This document shows positions 52,626-61,865 of a DNA stretch of 64,000 nt, one piece after another; positions within the stretch are counted from its first letter, which is position 1; the number at the start of each line of letters is the position of its first letter. The DNA is taken from positions 22,528-86,527 of the forward strand of contig JBKCVN010000026.1 in the NCBI GenBank assembly GCA_046317875.1. Reading direction: 5' to 3'. The notes below the pieces were generated by a model that made no database searches, was not told where the DNA came from, and worked only from the letters and a program-made list of their open reading frames with translations. This stretch comes from 2-01-FULL-41-14 sp046317875 (GTDB taxonomy: Bacteria; Pseudomonadota; Alphaproteobacteria; UBA7879; UBA5542). A program made the translations under genes and the position numbers.

Positions 52626-53495
52626 TTATTCCCCAAAGATTATTTGGTTGATTCTTTTTACCAGCTCCTCAGGAAAAGTTTGGACTATATTAACATAAAA
52701 TTGAGTATCATCAATCATTAGGCTCTTTGTTCCCCTAATGAGTCCATACAAATAAAATTCTTTTTTTTCATTTAAGGCAAATACAGGCCCTCCACTTGTG
52801 CCACCTGTAAAGAGTCCGAATAGGGGCATATCTTCAGGAGATATATTGTGATAAATTAAGCTTTCTTGGGGTTTAAAAGTCTCATCATCCTCTTCTTTAA
52901 ATCCTTCAAACAATCCAACAGCCAAAGGTCTCTGGGGAAGAGGAGTCACAGTTTGAGTAAATAGGTGGTGTATAAATAGATCCTCTTCTTCTCCTTTAAA
53001 TGAAAAGAAGGTGCCGCCTTTTTCGGGTGAGGAAAGCGGAGAGAGAGGTTTTTTACTATGAATATTTATACACCCATCCCGAGATCTTTCCCCATTAGCA
53101 AAATTCCAAGAACTTTTTGTTCCTATTCCATAAATAGTTTTTTTTGGCTCATGGGATGTTGTTTGGAAAGGAAGATTGGTTAAGGGTAAAAAAGGGCGAT
53201 TAAGTCTCAGCAAGACTACATCGATATCATTACCTTCTTTTCCTTTGGATATATCTAGGGCAAGAAAATTTATAACTTGAGACATAAAAGATTCATCATC
53301 AGCCGATAGGGAGCCGGTGCACGAGGAGCTGTTTGCGACTATTCCATTAAAACTAATTCGTTCGACGCAAGAAAAAAAATCAGGATTTTTCTTTGCCTCT
53401 TCCTCATCTAATTTATCCCCTTTAACGGGAACCCACCCCCAACCGTTAGCATATATGTTGGCCAAAGGATTCAAGATGTGTTTGAAATGATGCAT
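52626..53495 (-). pseudogene. N-terminally truncated trypsin-like protease copy
   Basis: 289 codons. Asp (NDIDVVLLRL) and Ser (GGTSGGPVF) motifs remain, and the C-terminus is like the other copies. The first residues (MHHFKHILNPLA) align with the catalytic-His region of the intact copy (CHHTHILDAD), so the signal peptide and about 75 residues are missing. The open frame continues some 26 codons upstream without a recognisable signal. It may still be translated but would stay in the cytoplasm. It follows the priA remnant as the intact copy follows priA. Confidence 0.65.
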
Positions 53496-53645
53496 GGTGT
53501 ATTTCCCTGTTACCTTTAAATATAAATCTTTTGTACACCGATTGAAAATATAAAATCCGAAGGAATACTGTATTTATTTCCTTGTAAAACAAACAAAAAT
53601 TACAGTAAAATTAAGGTTATATAAATTATAACCAGGGGGCCTTAA

Positions 53646-54809
53646 GTGATTAAATTTGTTCTAATAGTTGTTGCATTTTTTTCGGGTTTTTCATGGGCAT
53701 CTTTGAAAGAGGGGGTGGATCTTTTTAATCAAGGGGAATATGAAAAAAGTCGCTCTGTTTTAGGGCATGAATCTTTAAACGAAAATTGGAAAGCCCAACT
53801 TTATTTATTGGCGTCCCAAGGATTTGATAAAAAAGAAAGAAGTATGCCTCTGTTGGCCGCTTTAAAAGCCCAGGTTAACAAGATAGATAGGGCGGACACC
53901 AAGGACGGTGTGGCCATCCAATTGGTTCATGCTTTTTGGCATTTATATTCTGAGGAGACTCAGCCCTTCATCTCTCCAACTTTTGTGAATATTGCCCCCC
54001 AAAGACACCCACAGGAATCACAACACAGGGGGGTTAGTTTGTTGGCTGCCCCCGATGAAGGGGATTCATTGTTGACCACCACAGGGCCTGCCCAACCCCA
54101 GTATCACACCATACAAAGGGAGGGTGAGGCCCAAGTGGCTCCCTTAGCGGCGGCTAGGGAAATTGTATCGTCTAGTGAGCTTATCAGTCAGTTAAGAGAT
54201 GAGAATTTTTTCCCCTTAGCTGATTTATTTGAAGGGCTTCCAGACGAGCAGAAAGGGGTTTCTATTTTAGAAAAACTGGCCAAAGAAAACAATCCCCATG
54301 CCGCTTATTTCCTGGGTGTTTTTTATGCCACCTATAAAAACTTAGAAGGGGATCAGGAAAAAAGCATTCAGGGCCAAGGATGGCATTATTTGATGAAGGC
54401 GGCATCATTGAAGTGTGCGGATTCTATTCGGATTTGTAATGAAGTATTGGGTGTGTCGCCAGAGGAAGGTTGGGCCAATAATTGCAAAATGTGGTGTGGT
54501 TGGGCGCCCCGAGGTGTATCTAGGGTGGCCTGTGGATCTGATATATCGCAGAACTGGTGGCAATGTGGATTGGGTCTTTGTGGATATGCAACGCGGTGGA
54601 GTGCCGATCGTTTGTTTTTAAATATTTTTGGGGTATCCAGAGTCACCTTGCGCCATTTGCTGATGGTGGCAAGCAGTACGGGCATGTTGTTGCAGTTGTT
54701 AGAAGAACAAGGATTCATTGATATTTTTCCAGAAGGGCAAACAGCCCCCGGATGGTTGGGGGCGGTGGGGGCCATCATTGCTTATTTAGATTCAGCAAAA
54801 AAACGATAA
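53646..54809 (+). CDS. Secreted TPR/Sel1-like protein of unknown function
   Basis: 387 residues. A signal peptide (VLIVVAFFSGFSWA) leads a TPR-like unit (LKEGVDLFNQGEYEKSR), a low-complexity Pro/Gln linker, a Sel1-like stretch (NPHAAYFLGVFYATY), a Cys- and Trp-rich segment (about 275-325) and two C-terminal hydrophobic helices. GTG 53646 has AGGGGG six bases before it. No named family. The last helices could anchor it in a membrane. Confidence 0.68.
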   Translation: MIKFVLIVVAFFSGFSWASLKEGVDLFNQGEYEKSRSVLGHESLNENWKAQLYLLASQGFDKKERSMPLLAALKAQVNKIDRADTKDGVAIQLVHAFWHLYSEETQPFISPTFVNIAPQRHPQESQHRGVSLLAAPDEGDSLLTTTGPAQPQYHTIQREGEAQVAPLAAAREIVSSSELISQLRDENFFPLADLFEGLPDEQKGVSILEKLAKENNPHAAYFLGVFYATYKNLEGDQEKSIQGQGWHYLMKAASLKCADSIRICNEVLGVSPEEGWANNCKMWCGWAPRGVSRVACGSDISQNWWQCGLGLCGYATRWSADRLFLNIFGVSRVTLRHLLMVASSTGMLLQLLEEQGFIDIFPEGQTAPGWLGAVGAIIAYLDSAKKR

Positions 54810-54888
54810 GTTTCCCTATACGCCTTTGCGAGAATTTGATAAAACTAGCTCTTTAGAACATAAAGATAAAAAATCTAAAGGAGCCCCC

Positions 54889-56382
54889 ATGTATATATCT
54901 TTTAAGCCATCTAAGTTTCCAACAGCTGGTACGGTGTGTGTGCCTGTTTTTGAGGGGAACAAATTATCGGGACCTGCCCAATTGATAAATGAAAAAATGG
55001 GAGGTGCCGTGGCGCGTGCGTTAAAAAACGCCCATTTTGATGGCAAAAAAGGCGAGGTTTTGGGACTTTCTTCGCCCGCTGGGTTATCCCTGGATCGGGT
55101 GATCTTGTTTGGTGCGGGAAAAAGTGAAGATTTAAAATTCCAGGATGCCATTGAAATAGGGGCCTCGTTGGTGGGATATTTTCGCCAGGTGCCCGATAAG
55201 GAAGCCTTGATTATGATGGAGGGTGTGGAGAATGAGACCCTGGATAATGCGAAATTATCGGCTGGGATAGCCAGCGGCTTCTTGCTGAGAGGTTATGATT
55301 TTCACAAATATCGTACCCAATTGAAACCCCACCAAAAGCTGCATCTTGAAAATATTTCTTTTTCAGTAGATTCACCCAAAAATGCGGAAGCTGCCTTTAA
55401 AATAGAAGAAAAGGTGGTGGAAGGGGTGTTGTTTGCGCGCGACTTGATGTGTGAACCCCCGAATATATTAAACCCTGAAACCTATGCCAAAGAATTGAAA
55501 AACCTTTCCAAATTGGGACTTAAGGTGGAAGTTTTAGGCCGCAAAGATATGGAAAAAATGGGCATGAATGCCTTGTTGGGCGTGGCCCAGGGCAGTGCCA
55601 AAGAGCCCCAAATGGTGATTATGCATTGGAAGGGGGGACAGGCGAATGAGGCTCCTTTAGCGTTCGTGGGGAAGGGCGTGACTTTTGATACGGGGGGTAT
55701 TTCTATTAAGCCCAGTGCCAAAATGGATGAAATGAAAATGGATATGGGCGGATCGGCGGCCGTGTGTGGCTTGATGTATGCCCTGGCTGCGCGGAACGCC
55801 AAAGTGAATGCGGTGGGAATTGTGGGCTTGGTGGAAAATATGCCGGATGGAAATGCCCAACGTCCGGGCGATATTGTGACATCCATGTCGGGTCAGACCA
55901 TTGAAATATTAAATACGGATGCGGAAGGTCGGTTGGTTTTGGCCGATGCCTTGTGGTACACCCAGGAAACCTTTAATCCCAAGTTAATTATTGACCTGGC
56001 CACGTTGACAGGGGCCATTTGTGTTTCGCTGGGCAGTAAATACGCCGGATTATTTTCCAATGATGAAGGCTTGGTTCATAAGTTGCGCCAGGCCGGTGAA
56101 GAAACCCGGGAACATGTATGGCAAATGCCTTTGGATGACCGATATGACAAAGATATTAATTCATCAATCGCTGATATGAAAAACATTGGTGATAATGGCG
56201 CTGGCAGTATTACGGCCGCCCAGTTTTTACAGCGCTTTGTAAACAAAAAACCGTGGGCCCATTTGGATATTGCCGGAACGGCCTGGACCAGTGAATCCCA
56301 TGCTTTGGCCGGGCGATATCCTATAGGCTTTGGTGTACGTTTGTTGAATGCGTTTGTTCATAAATTTTATGAAAGCAAATAA
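54889..56382 (+). CDS. pepA: Leucyl aminopeptidase (M17)
   Basis: About 497 residues. The C-terminal catalytic part has GKGVTFDTGGISIKPSAKM with the catalytic Lys and metal Asp, and NTDAEGRLVLADAL with metal Asp and Glu and the catalytic Arg. It removes N-terminal residues from peptides using two metals. ATG 54889 is preceded by AAGGAG at five bases; the open frame continues 21 codons upstream without a ribosome site. holC follows by 3 bp. Confidence 0.95.
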   Translation: MYISFKPSKFPTAGTVCVPVFEGNKLSGPAQLINEKMGGAVARALKNAHFDGKKGEVLGLSSPAGLSLDRVILFGAGKSEDLKFQDAIEIGASLVGYFRQVPDKEALIMMEGVENETLDNAKLSAGIASGFLLRGYDFHKYRTQLKPHQKLHLENISFSVDSPKNAEAAFKIEEKVVEGVLFARDLMCEPPNILNPETYAKELKNLSKLGLKVEVLGRKDMEKMGMNALLGVAQGSAKEPQMVIMHWKGGQANEAPLAFVGKGVTFDTGGISIKPSAKMDEMKMDMGGSAAVCGLMYALAARNAKVNAVGIVGLVENMPDGNAQRPGDIVTSMSGQTIEILNTDAEGRLVLADALWYTQETFNPKLIIDLATLTGAICVSLGSKYAGLFSNDEGLVHKLRQAGEETREHVWQMPLDDRYDKDINSSIADMKNIGDNGAGSITAAQFLQRFVNKKPWAHLDIAGTAWTSESHALAGRYPIGFGVRLLNAFVHKFYESK

Positions 56383-56385
56383 AAG

Positions 56386-56838
56386 ATGCAGGTGAGGTTT
56401 TATCAGTTAAGCGCAGCGCCTTTGGCTAAGGTGCTGCCGAAGTTGCTGGAAAAGATTTATGAACAGCGGCAACGCATCTTATTGTTGTGCGCCAATGAAG
56501 AAGAAGTGAAAAGCTTTAATGACGGATTGTGGACTTATAATCCAGGCAGTTTCCTGCCCCATGGAACCTCGAAAGAGGGGTCGCCAGAACGGCAACCTAT
56601 TTGGCTGTCTTCTAAAGTCGAGCCCTTGAATGGCGCCACCATTTGTGTATCCACCGAGCCCAAACCATTGGAAGAGTTAGAAAGATTTGAAACCATTGTG
56701 TATCTTTTTGAGGCCTCCAGAAATGCTGGATTTATTAAATTATGGACTGACTGCCAGAATAAAAAGATAGATAGCTGTTTTTGGGGACAAGGATCCCAGG
56801 GGGAGTGGGTGAAGAAAGCGGCAGCAGAAATCGGATAA
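56386..56838 (+). CDS. holC: DNA polymerase III chi subunit
   Basis: 150 residues of HolC type: VRFYQLSAAPLAKVLPKLLEKIY, ILLLCANEEEVKSFNDGLWTY, GSFLPHGTS. Chi links the clamp loader to SSB. The pepA-holC linkage is common in proteobacteria, which supports the call. Confidence 0.87.
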   Translation: MQVRFYQLSAAPLAKVLPKLLEKIYEQRQRILLLCANEEEVKSFNDGLWTYNPGSFLPHGTSKEGSPERQPIWLSSKVEPLNGATICVSTEPKPLEELERFETIVYLFEASRNAGFIKLWTDCQNKKIDSCFWGQGSQGEWVKKAAAEIG

Positions 56839-56960
56839 CCGGATATGTGTTGCCCAAAAGCCGCGATCTTTTTTTTGAAGATAAAAGGGTTGACGGGGTA
56901 TCAAGGGTCATGAGATATTTTGATATACGAATGACAAAGATTCTTAACGGAGGAGTTTCA

Positions 56961-57218
56961 ATGAAAAAATCTTTATTAACAGTTCTAAGTTTAGTTCTGG
57001 CTTCAGTGGCTTTTGATTCATCGGCTAAGTCTAATGGAATGAGTGCGGCTCAACAAGAGTCTTGCCGCCAAGCTTGTCTGGCCAAAGGAGATAAGTGGGA
57101 TCCCACTTCTGCTGCTAGCGGCAAAGGATGCACCTGTGTAACCAGTGAAGGGGATAGTTATACCATTACTGATCCCGAGCTTGGTCAAAAAAATCTTGAT
57201 AACAAGTTGGTCAAGTAA
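56961..57218 (+). CDS. Small secreted Cys-containing protein
   Basis: 85 residues. A signal peptide (KSLLTVLSLVLASVAFDSSA) leads a mature peptide of about 60 residues with four Cys (ESCRQACLA, GCTCVTS). GGAGGAG precedes the ATG by six bases. It has its own terminator after it. The frame is open further upstream but lacks signals. Disulfide-bonded, exported, role unknown. Confidence 0.75.
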   Translation: MKKSLLTVLSLVLASVAFDSSAKSNGMSAAQQESCRQACLAKGDKWDPTSAASGKGCTCVTSEGDSYTITDPELGQKNLDNKLVK

Positions 57219-57250
57219 GCCTTTTGCCCTTTGGAGGGTAATGCAATGTA

Positions 57251-57279
57251 AAAAAGCAGGGGAATCTCCTGCTTTTTTC
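57251..57279 (+). terminator. Intrinsic terminator after the small secreted gene
   Basis: AAAAAGCAGG (57251-57260) pairs with CCTGCTTTTTT (57268-57278) around GGAATCT. The U-rich end makes a good terminator; A-rich flanks make it bidirectional in principle. Confidence 0.85.
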
Positions 57280-57368
57280 TTTAGAAGGGCATCATGGATC
57301 ATAAAGTTGGGCACCGGGCAGGATTGGGGAACAAAAAGCCTTGAATAACCCCTGGAATATCTATAAAA

Positions 57369-57390
57369 AAGAAATAATAGTTTATTTCTT
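57369..57390. promoter_or_regulatory. AT-rich inverted repeat upstream of secG
   Basis: AAGAAATAA (57369-57377) and TTATTTCTT (57382-57390) are perfect inverted repeats with a TAGT spacer, five bases before the secG ribosome site AAGGA. It could be a weak hairpin or a binding site. Confidence 0.3.
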
Positions 57391-57406
57391 AATTAAGGAT
57401 TCATAA

Positions 57407-57712
57407 ATGACTACACTTTTACTTATTATCCTAGCTTTGGTAACCTTGGCCATGATTGGCTGTATATTATTGCAACAAAGCGAAGGCGGAGGTTTAACAG
57501 CGGGCGGCCCTTCCATGGGGGGCATGATGTCGGCCCGGGGTGCCAAGAACCTGTTGACACGGATCACGGGCATTTTGGCCACTGTTTTTATGTCCCTTTG
57601 CATTCTGTTGGCGATTATCAGCGGTGCTGGCCGTAAAAGTGCGGAAATTTCGGCTTTGGATGAAGTGGCACAGCAGGCCCCCATTGCCCCCAGCGCCCCC
57701 ATTAGTCAATAA
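57407..57712 (+). CDS. secG: Preprotein translocase subunit SecG
   Basis: 101 residues with two membrane helices. LLLIILALVTLAMIGCILLQ is the first; QQSEGGGL and GGMMSARGAKNLLTRITG are typical SecG loop motifs. It aids SecYE-dependent export in the inner membrane. AAGGA precedes the ATG. It heads the run secG-pyrG-kdsA-eno-ftsB. Confidence 0.94.
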   Translation: MTTLLLIILALVTLAMIGCILLQQSEGGGLTAGGPSMGGMMSARGAKNLLTRITGILATVFMSLCILLAIISGAGRKSAEISALDEVAQQAPIAPSAPISQ

Positions 57713-57722
57713 TTTAAAGGGG

Positions 57723-57747
57723 CTTTTCTTTTGATAAAAAAGAAAAG
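57723..57747 (+). promoter_or_regulatory. Hairpin over the pyrG ribosome site
   Basis: CTTTTCTTTT (57723-57732) pairs perfectly with AAAAGAAAAG (57738-57747) around GATAA. The second arm covers part of the pyrG Shine-Dalgarno AAAAGGAA (57743-57750). It is A-U rich and therefore weak. Confidence 0.3.
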
Positions 57748-57754
57748 GAAATAA

Positions 57755-59377
57755 GTGACATACTATATTTTTGTAACCGGCGGTGTTCTTTCTTCTTTGG
57801 GGAAAGGAATTGCGGCCTCCTCAATTGGTGCTCTTTTACAGGCTCATGGTTACAAAGTACGTCTTCGAAAAATGGATCCTTATTTAAATGTGGATCCTGG
57901 CACCATGAATCCTTTTCAGCACGGAGAAGTTTTTGTTACCAATGATGGGGCGGAAACGGATATGGACTTAGGCCATTATGAACGCTTTACGGGGGTGGAT
58001 GCCCAGCGGTCTGACACCATCACCACGGGCCAGATTTATTGGGATGTGATCGAACGTGAACGCCGGGGGGACTATCTAGGGGGAACGGTGCAGGTGATCC
58101 CCCATGTGACCAACCGAATTAAAGAATTTATTGGGACCCACGAAAAAGATTTGGATTTTTTAATTATCGAGGTGGGTGGCACGGTGGGCGACATCGAAAG
58201 CCTTCCGTTTATCGAAGCCTTAAGACAGTTTTCTAATCAGATAGGGCGTAAGATATCCCTATTTGTGCATCTGACCCTTTTACCCTATATTTCCACCACG
58301 GGGGAGTTGAAAACGAAACCCACCCAACATTCTATAAAAGAGCTTCTAAGTTATGGTATCCAGCCTGATATTTTGCTATGCCGTAGTGAAAAAATCATGT
58401 CGGAAGAAGAGCGGAAAAAGTTGTCTCTGTTCTGCAACTTGCCGGAAGAGCGCGTATTATCAGCCTTGGATGTGGAAAGTATTTATCAGGTGCCCTTGAT
58501 GCTTCATAATCAACACCTGGATCGCCAAATTATCACCTATTTTGGATTGCCTTATAAATCGAGCCCCAATTTAAAAAATTGGAAGCATTTTGTAGAGCAC
58601 CACAATCACCCCAAACATAAAACCAATATTGGTATTATCGGGAAATATGTATCATTGCCCGATGCTTATAAATCCATTCAAGAAGCCCTAATTCATGCGG
58701 GCATTTCCCATAATACTCATGTGGATATTCATTGGATTGATGCGGATAGGCTGACTTCCAAAACCTACAAATCAGCCCTATCTGAGGTGGATGGTATTTT
58801 GGTTCCAGGCGGATTTGGATCTCGGGGGGTAGAAGGTAAAATGTTGGCAGCCCAGTATGCCCGGGAAAATAAAATTCCTTTCTTAGGAATTTGTTTTGGG
58901 TTGCAATTAGCATTGATTGAAATTGCCCGTCATGAGGCGGGTCTGAAGGATGCGGGATCCACCGAACTTGGGAATCCCAAAGATCCTTTGGTATGCCTGA
59001 TGAGCGAATGGGAAAAGGGCGGTCAGATCGAAAGGCGGAGCGAGACCACAGACAAAGGGGGAACCATGCGTTTGGGTAACTATCCCTGTTACGTGGAAGA
59101 AGATACAAAGGCCTATGCTAGTTATAAAACAAACCTTATCAATGAACGCCATCGCCACAGATACGAAGTAAATATTGCGTATAAGGAAGCCTTAGAGAAA
59201 GCGGGAGTGATTTTTTCAGGAATGTCACCCGATGGTAAGCTGCCTGAAATTATAGAGCTGAAGGATCACCCTTGGTTTTTGGCCGTACAATTCCATCCCG
59301 AATTGAAATCGCGGCCCTTTGCGCCCCATCCTTTGTTTGTTTCGTTTGTAAAAGCATCGTTAAAAGGAAAGAAATAA
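57755..59377 (+). CDS. pyrG: CTP synthase
   Basis: 540 residues: the N-terminal synthetase domain has TGGVLSSLGKGIAASS and DPYLNVDPGTMNP; the C-terminal glutaminase domain has GICFGLQLALIE with the catalytic Cys and QFHPELKSRP with the His/Glu pair. It makes CTP from UTP, ATP and glutamine. The start is GTG 57755, with AAGGAA ahead. kdsA starts 3 bp downstream of its stop. Confidence 0.97.
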   Translation: MTYYIFVTGGVLSSLGKGIAASSIGALLQAHGYKVRLRKMDPYLNVDPGTMNPFQHGEVFVTNDGAETDMDLGHYERFTGVDAQRSDTITTGQIYWDVIERERRGDYLGGTVQVIPHVTNRIKEFIGTHEKDLDFLIIEVGGTVGDIESLPFIEALRQFSNQIGRKISLFVHLTLLPYISTTGELKTKPTQHSIKELLSYGIQPDILLCRSEKIMSEEERKKLSLFCNLPEERVLSALDVESIYQVPLMLHNQHLDRQIITYFGLPYKSSPNLKNWKHFVEHHNHPKHKTNIGIIGKYVSLPDAYKSIQEALIHAGISHNTHVDIHWIDADRLTSKTYKSALSEVDGILVPGGFGSRGVEGKMLAAQYARENKIPFLGICFGLQLALIEIARHEAGLKDAGSTELGNPKDPLVCLMSEWEKGGQIERRSETTDKGGTMRLGNYPCYVEEDTKAYASYKTNLINERHRHRYEVNIAYKEALEKAGVIFSGMSPDGKLPEIIELKDHPWFLAVQFHPELKSRPFAPHPLFVSFVKASLKGKK

Positions 59378-59379
59378 TT

Positions 59380-60222
59380 ATGACGGTTGTAAAACATGTA
59401 TCGGTGGGGTCGGTCAGAATCGGAAATGACTTACCTTTTGTGTTGTTGGCGGGTCCTTGCCAAATGGAAAGCGAAGCCCATGCTTTTGAAATGGCCCATG
59501 CTTTGGTGGAATTGTGCCAGGATCTGAAAATTCCTTTTGTGTATAAAACATCCTTTGATAAAGCGAATCGTACCAGTATTAGCGGCGAGCGAGGAATTGG
59601 GTTTGAAAAGGCCATGCCTGTTTTTGAAAAAATTCGCACAAAATTTGGATGCCCCGTGATTACGGATGTTCATACGGAAGAACAATGTGGGGCCGTGGCA
59701 CCCTATGTGGATATTCTTCAAATCCCCGCCTATTTGTGTCGTCAAACCGATTTATTATTGGCAGCGGGTCGGACAGGGCGTGCGATTAATGTGAAAAAAG
59801 GACAGTTTCTGGCCCCCTGGGATGCCGCGAATATTGCCAAAAAAATTGAATCCATGGGCAATGAAAAGATTTTATTGTGCGAGCGCGGTGTCACCTTTGG
59901 ATATAACCGATTGGTGGTGGATATGCGCAGCTTTCCCATCATGGCGCAAACAGGATATCCTGTGGTATTTGATGCCACCCATTCGGTGCAAGAGCCGGGC
60001 GGGCAAGGGGCTAAAAGTGGAGGCCAGCGAGAATTTGCCCCTATTTTGGCCCGGGGTGCTGCGGCCATTGGTGTGGCAGCGTTCTTCATGGAAACCCATC
60101 AGGATCCGGACCGGGCCCCCAGTGATGGGCCCAACATGATTTATTTAAAGGATATGCGTCGGGTTTTAGTTGAATTAAAAGAACTAGATACATTTGCCAA
60201 AAAGAACCCTGTTCAGTTGTAG
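59380..60222 (+). CDS. kdsA: 3-deoxy-8-phosphooctulonate synthase
   Basis: About 280 residues: LLAGPCQMESEAHAF, VYKTSFDKANRTS, CPVITDVHTEEQC, GAKSGGQREFAPI. It condenses arabinose-5-phosphate with phosphoenolpyruvate to Kdo-8-phosphate, so the cell makes lipopolysaccharide. An AAGGAAAG lies nine bases before the ATG. The upstream open frame is antisense-like overlap with pyrG. Order kdsA-eno is usual in alphaproteobacteria. Confidence 0.96.
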   Translation: MTVVKHVSVGSVRIGNDLPFVLLAGPCQMESEAHAFEMAHALVELCQDLKIPFVYKTSFDKANRTSISGERGIGFEKAMPVFEKIRTKFGCPVITDVHTEEQCGAVAPYVDILQIPAYLCRQTDLLLAAGRTGRAINVKKGQFLAPWDAANIAKKIESMGNEKILLCERGVTFGYNRLVVDMRSFPIMAQTGYPVVFDATHSVQEPGGQGAKSGGQREFAPILARGAAAIGVAAFFMETHQDPDRAPSDGPNMIYLKDMRRVLVELKELDTFAKKNPVQL

Positions 60223-60231
60223 GAGAACATG

Positions 60232-61515
60232 ATGAGTTCCATTATCGATATTATCGGCCGTCAAATTTTTGATAGTCGGGGAAACCCCACCGTTGAAGTG
60301 GAAGCTTATTTGGAAAGTGGGGCCTGGGGCCGGGCCTCTGTACCTTCGGGGGCTTCAACGGGGAGTCATGAAGCCGTGGAATTAAGGGACGGGGAAGAGG
60401 CGTTTGCTGGGAAAGGTGTTTTTAAGGCTGTAGATCATGTGAATGATGAAATTTTTCAGGCCTTAAGGGGGCTGGATGGTATTGATCAGATGGTTGTGGA
60501 TCGTACCCTATGTGAGCTGGATGGAACTTTTAATAAAAATAGGTTGGGCGCGAATGCCATTTTGGGCGCCAGTTTGGCAGTGGCCCGTGCAGCGGCCCAG
60601 CACATGGAACTACCCTTATACCGCTATTTAGGCGGACCCCACGTGCGCGTTTTGCCCGTACCTTTGATGAATGTGATCAATGGGGGTGCCCATGGGGATA
60701 ATAACCTAGATATTCAGGAATTTATGATCGTGCCGGTGGGGGGGCAAACCTTTCAACAGGCCTTGCAAATGGGGGCAGAAGTTTTTTATGCCCTGAAGGG
60801 GCTGTTAAAAGAAAAGGGTCTGAACACTAATGTGGGGGACGAGGGCGGCTTTGCGCCTGACTTGAAATCTAACCGTGAAGCGCTGGACATTTTAATGCAT
60901 GCCATTCAGTTAGCTGGATTTAAGCCCGGGCATGATGTGGCTTTGGGGTTAGATGTGGCAGCTACCGAATTTTATAAAAATGGACGCTATCATTTTAAAG
61001 GTGAAAACAAGAGTTTTACAGCCGCAGAATTAACAGAGTATTATGCGGATTTGGTGGGGAATTACCCCATTGTCTCCATTGAAGATGGTATGGCTGAAGA
61101 CGATTGGGACGGATGGTGTCATCTGACCAAACGTTTGGGGGACCAGGTCCAGCTGGTGGGTGATGACCTGTTCGTAACTTCAGAAAAAAGATTGGAAAAG
61201 GGGATTGAAATGGGGGCCGCCAATTCGATTTTGATTAAATTGAATCAGGTGGGGACCTTGTCGGAAACAATTGCCACGGTGGAAGCCGCCCACCGCCACT
61301 CGTTGACGGCCATTATCTCGCACCGGTCGGGCGAAACAGAAGATACCTTTATCGCCGATTTAGCGGTGGCTTTGGGAACCGGTCAAATCAAGACGGGCTC
61401 GTTGTCACGCACCGATCGGGTTGCAAAATACAATCAATTGCTTCGCATAGAAGAAGAATTGGGCGATAATGGTCATTATTTAGGGAAACAAGCATTTCCA
61501 AGAACTTATAAATAG
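60232..61515 (+). CDS. eno: Enolase
   Basis: 427 residues: RQIFDSRGNPTVEVE, ASTGSHEAVELRD, NVGDEGGFAPDL, and the catalytic KLNQVGTLSET plus ISHRSGETED. It converts 2-phosphoglycerate to phosphoenolpyruvate. Of two adjacent ATGs I prefer 60232, six bases after AGGAG; 60229 is too close. Between kdsA and ftsB. Confidence 0.97.
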   Translation: MSSIIDIIGRQIFDSRGNPTVEVEAYLESGAWGRASVPSGASTGSHEAVELRDGEEAFAGKGVFKAVDHVNDEIFQALRGLDGIDQMVVDRTLCELDGTFNKNRLGANAILGASLAVARAAAQHMELPLYRYLGGPHVRVLPVPLMNVINGGAHGDNNLDIQEFMIVPVGGQTFQQALQMGAEVFYALKGLLKEKGLNTNVGDEGGFAPDLKSNREALDILMHAIQLAGFKPGHDVALGLDVAATEFYKNGRYHFKGENKSFTAAELTEYYADLVGNYPIVSIEDGMAEDDWDGWCHLTKRLGDQVQLVGDDLFVTSEKRLEKGIEMGAANSILIKLNQVGTLSETIATVEAAHRHSLTAIISHRSGETEDTFIADLAVALGTGQIKTGSLSRTDRVAKYNQLLRIEEELGDNGHYLGKQAFPRTYK

Positions 61516-61530
61516 CGTAAGGTAATCCTT

Positions 61531-61842
61531 ATGAACCGACAATATCGTTATTATTTTAAAAAGTTTTTCTTGCCTGGATTTTCCTTAATTCTTTTTATTT
61601 ATTTTTTCGTGCACATTTTAAGCGGTGCCCATGGATGGTTTTCGTGGAGATCTTTAGAACGCGAGCTGGAAGAAAGCCGCAAGGTTCTGGAAGTTCTGGA
61701 AGATGAAGAACAAAGACTGCAAAACAAAGTAAAACGCATGCGTCCTGAAAGCTTGGATCAAGATTTGTTGGATGAGAAAGCCCGTGAAATGCTGAATGTT
61801 GCAGACGAAAAAGACATGGTAGTTGTGGAAGACGTTCTTTAG
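61531..61842 (+). CDS. ftsB: Cell division protein FtsB/DivIC
   Basis: 103 residues: a short basic N-terminus, one membrane helix (LPGFSLILFIYFFVHIL), then a coiled coil (LERELEESRKVLEVLEDEEQ) and the C-terminal ARExLNVADEKD region seen in septum formation initiators. It bridges FtsL and FtsQ at the septum. Right after eno, as in other alphaproteobacteria; pdhA, often next, is elsewhere (left end of window). Confidence 0.88.
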   Translation: MNRQYRYYFKKFFLPGFSLILFIYFFVHILSGAHGWFSWRSLERELEESRKVLEVLEDEEQRLQNKVKRMRPESLDQDLLDEKAREMLNVADEKDMVVVEDVL

Positions 61843-61865
61843 CCCCCCTGCAGGAGATAGAAATA

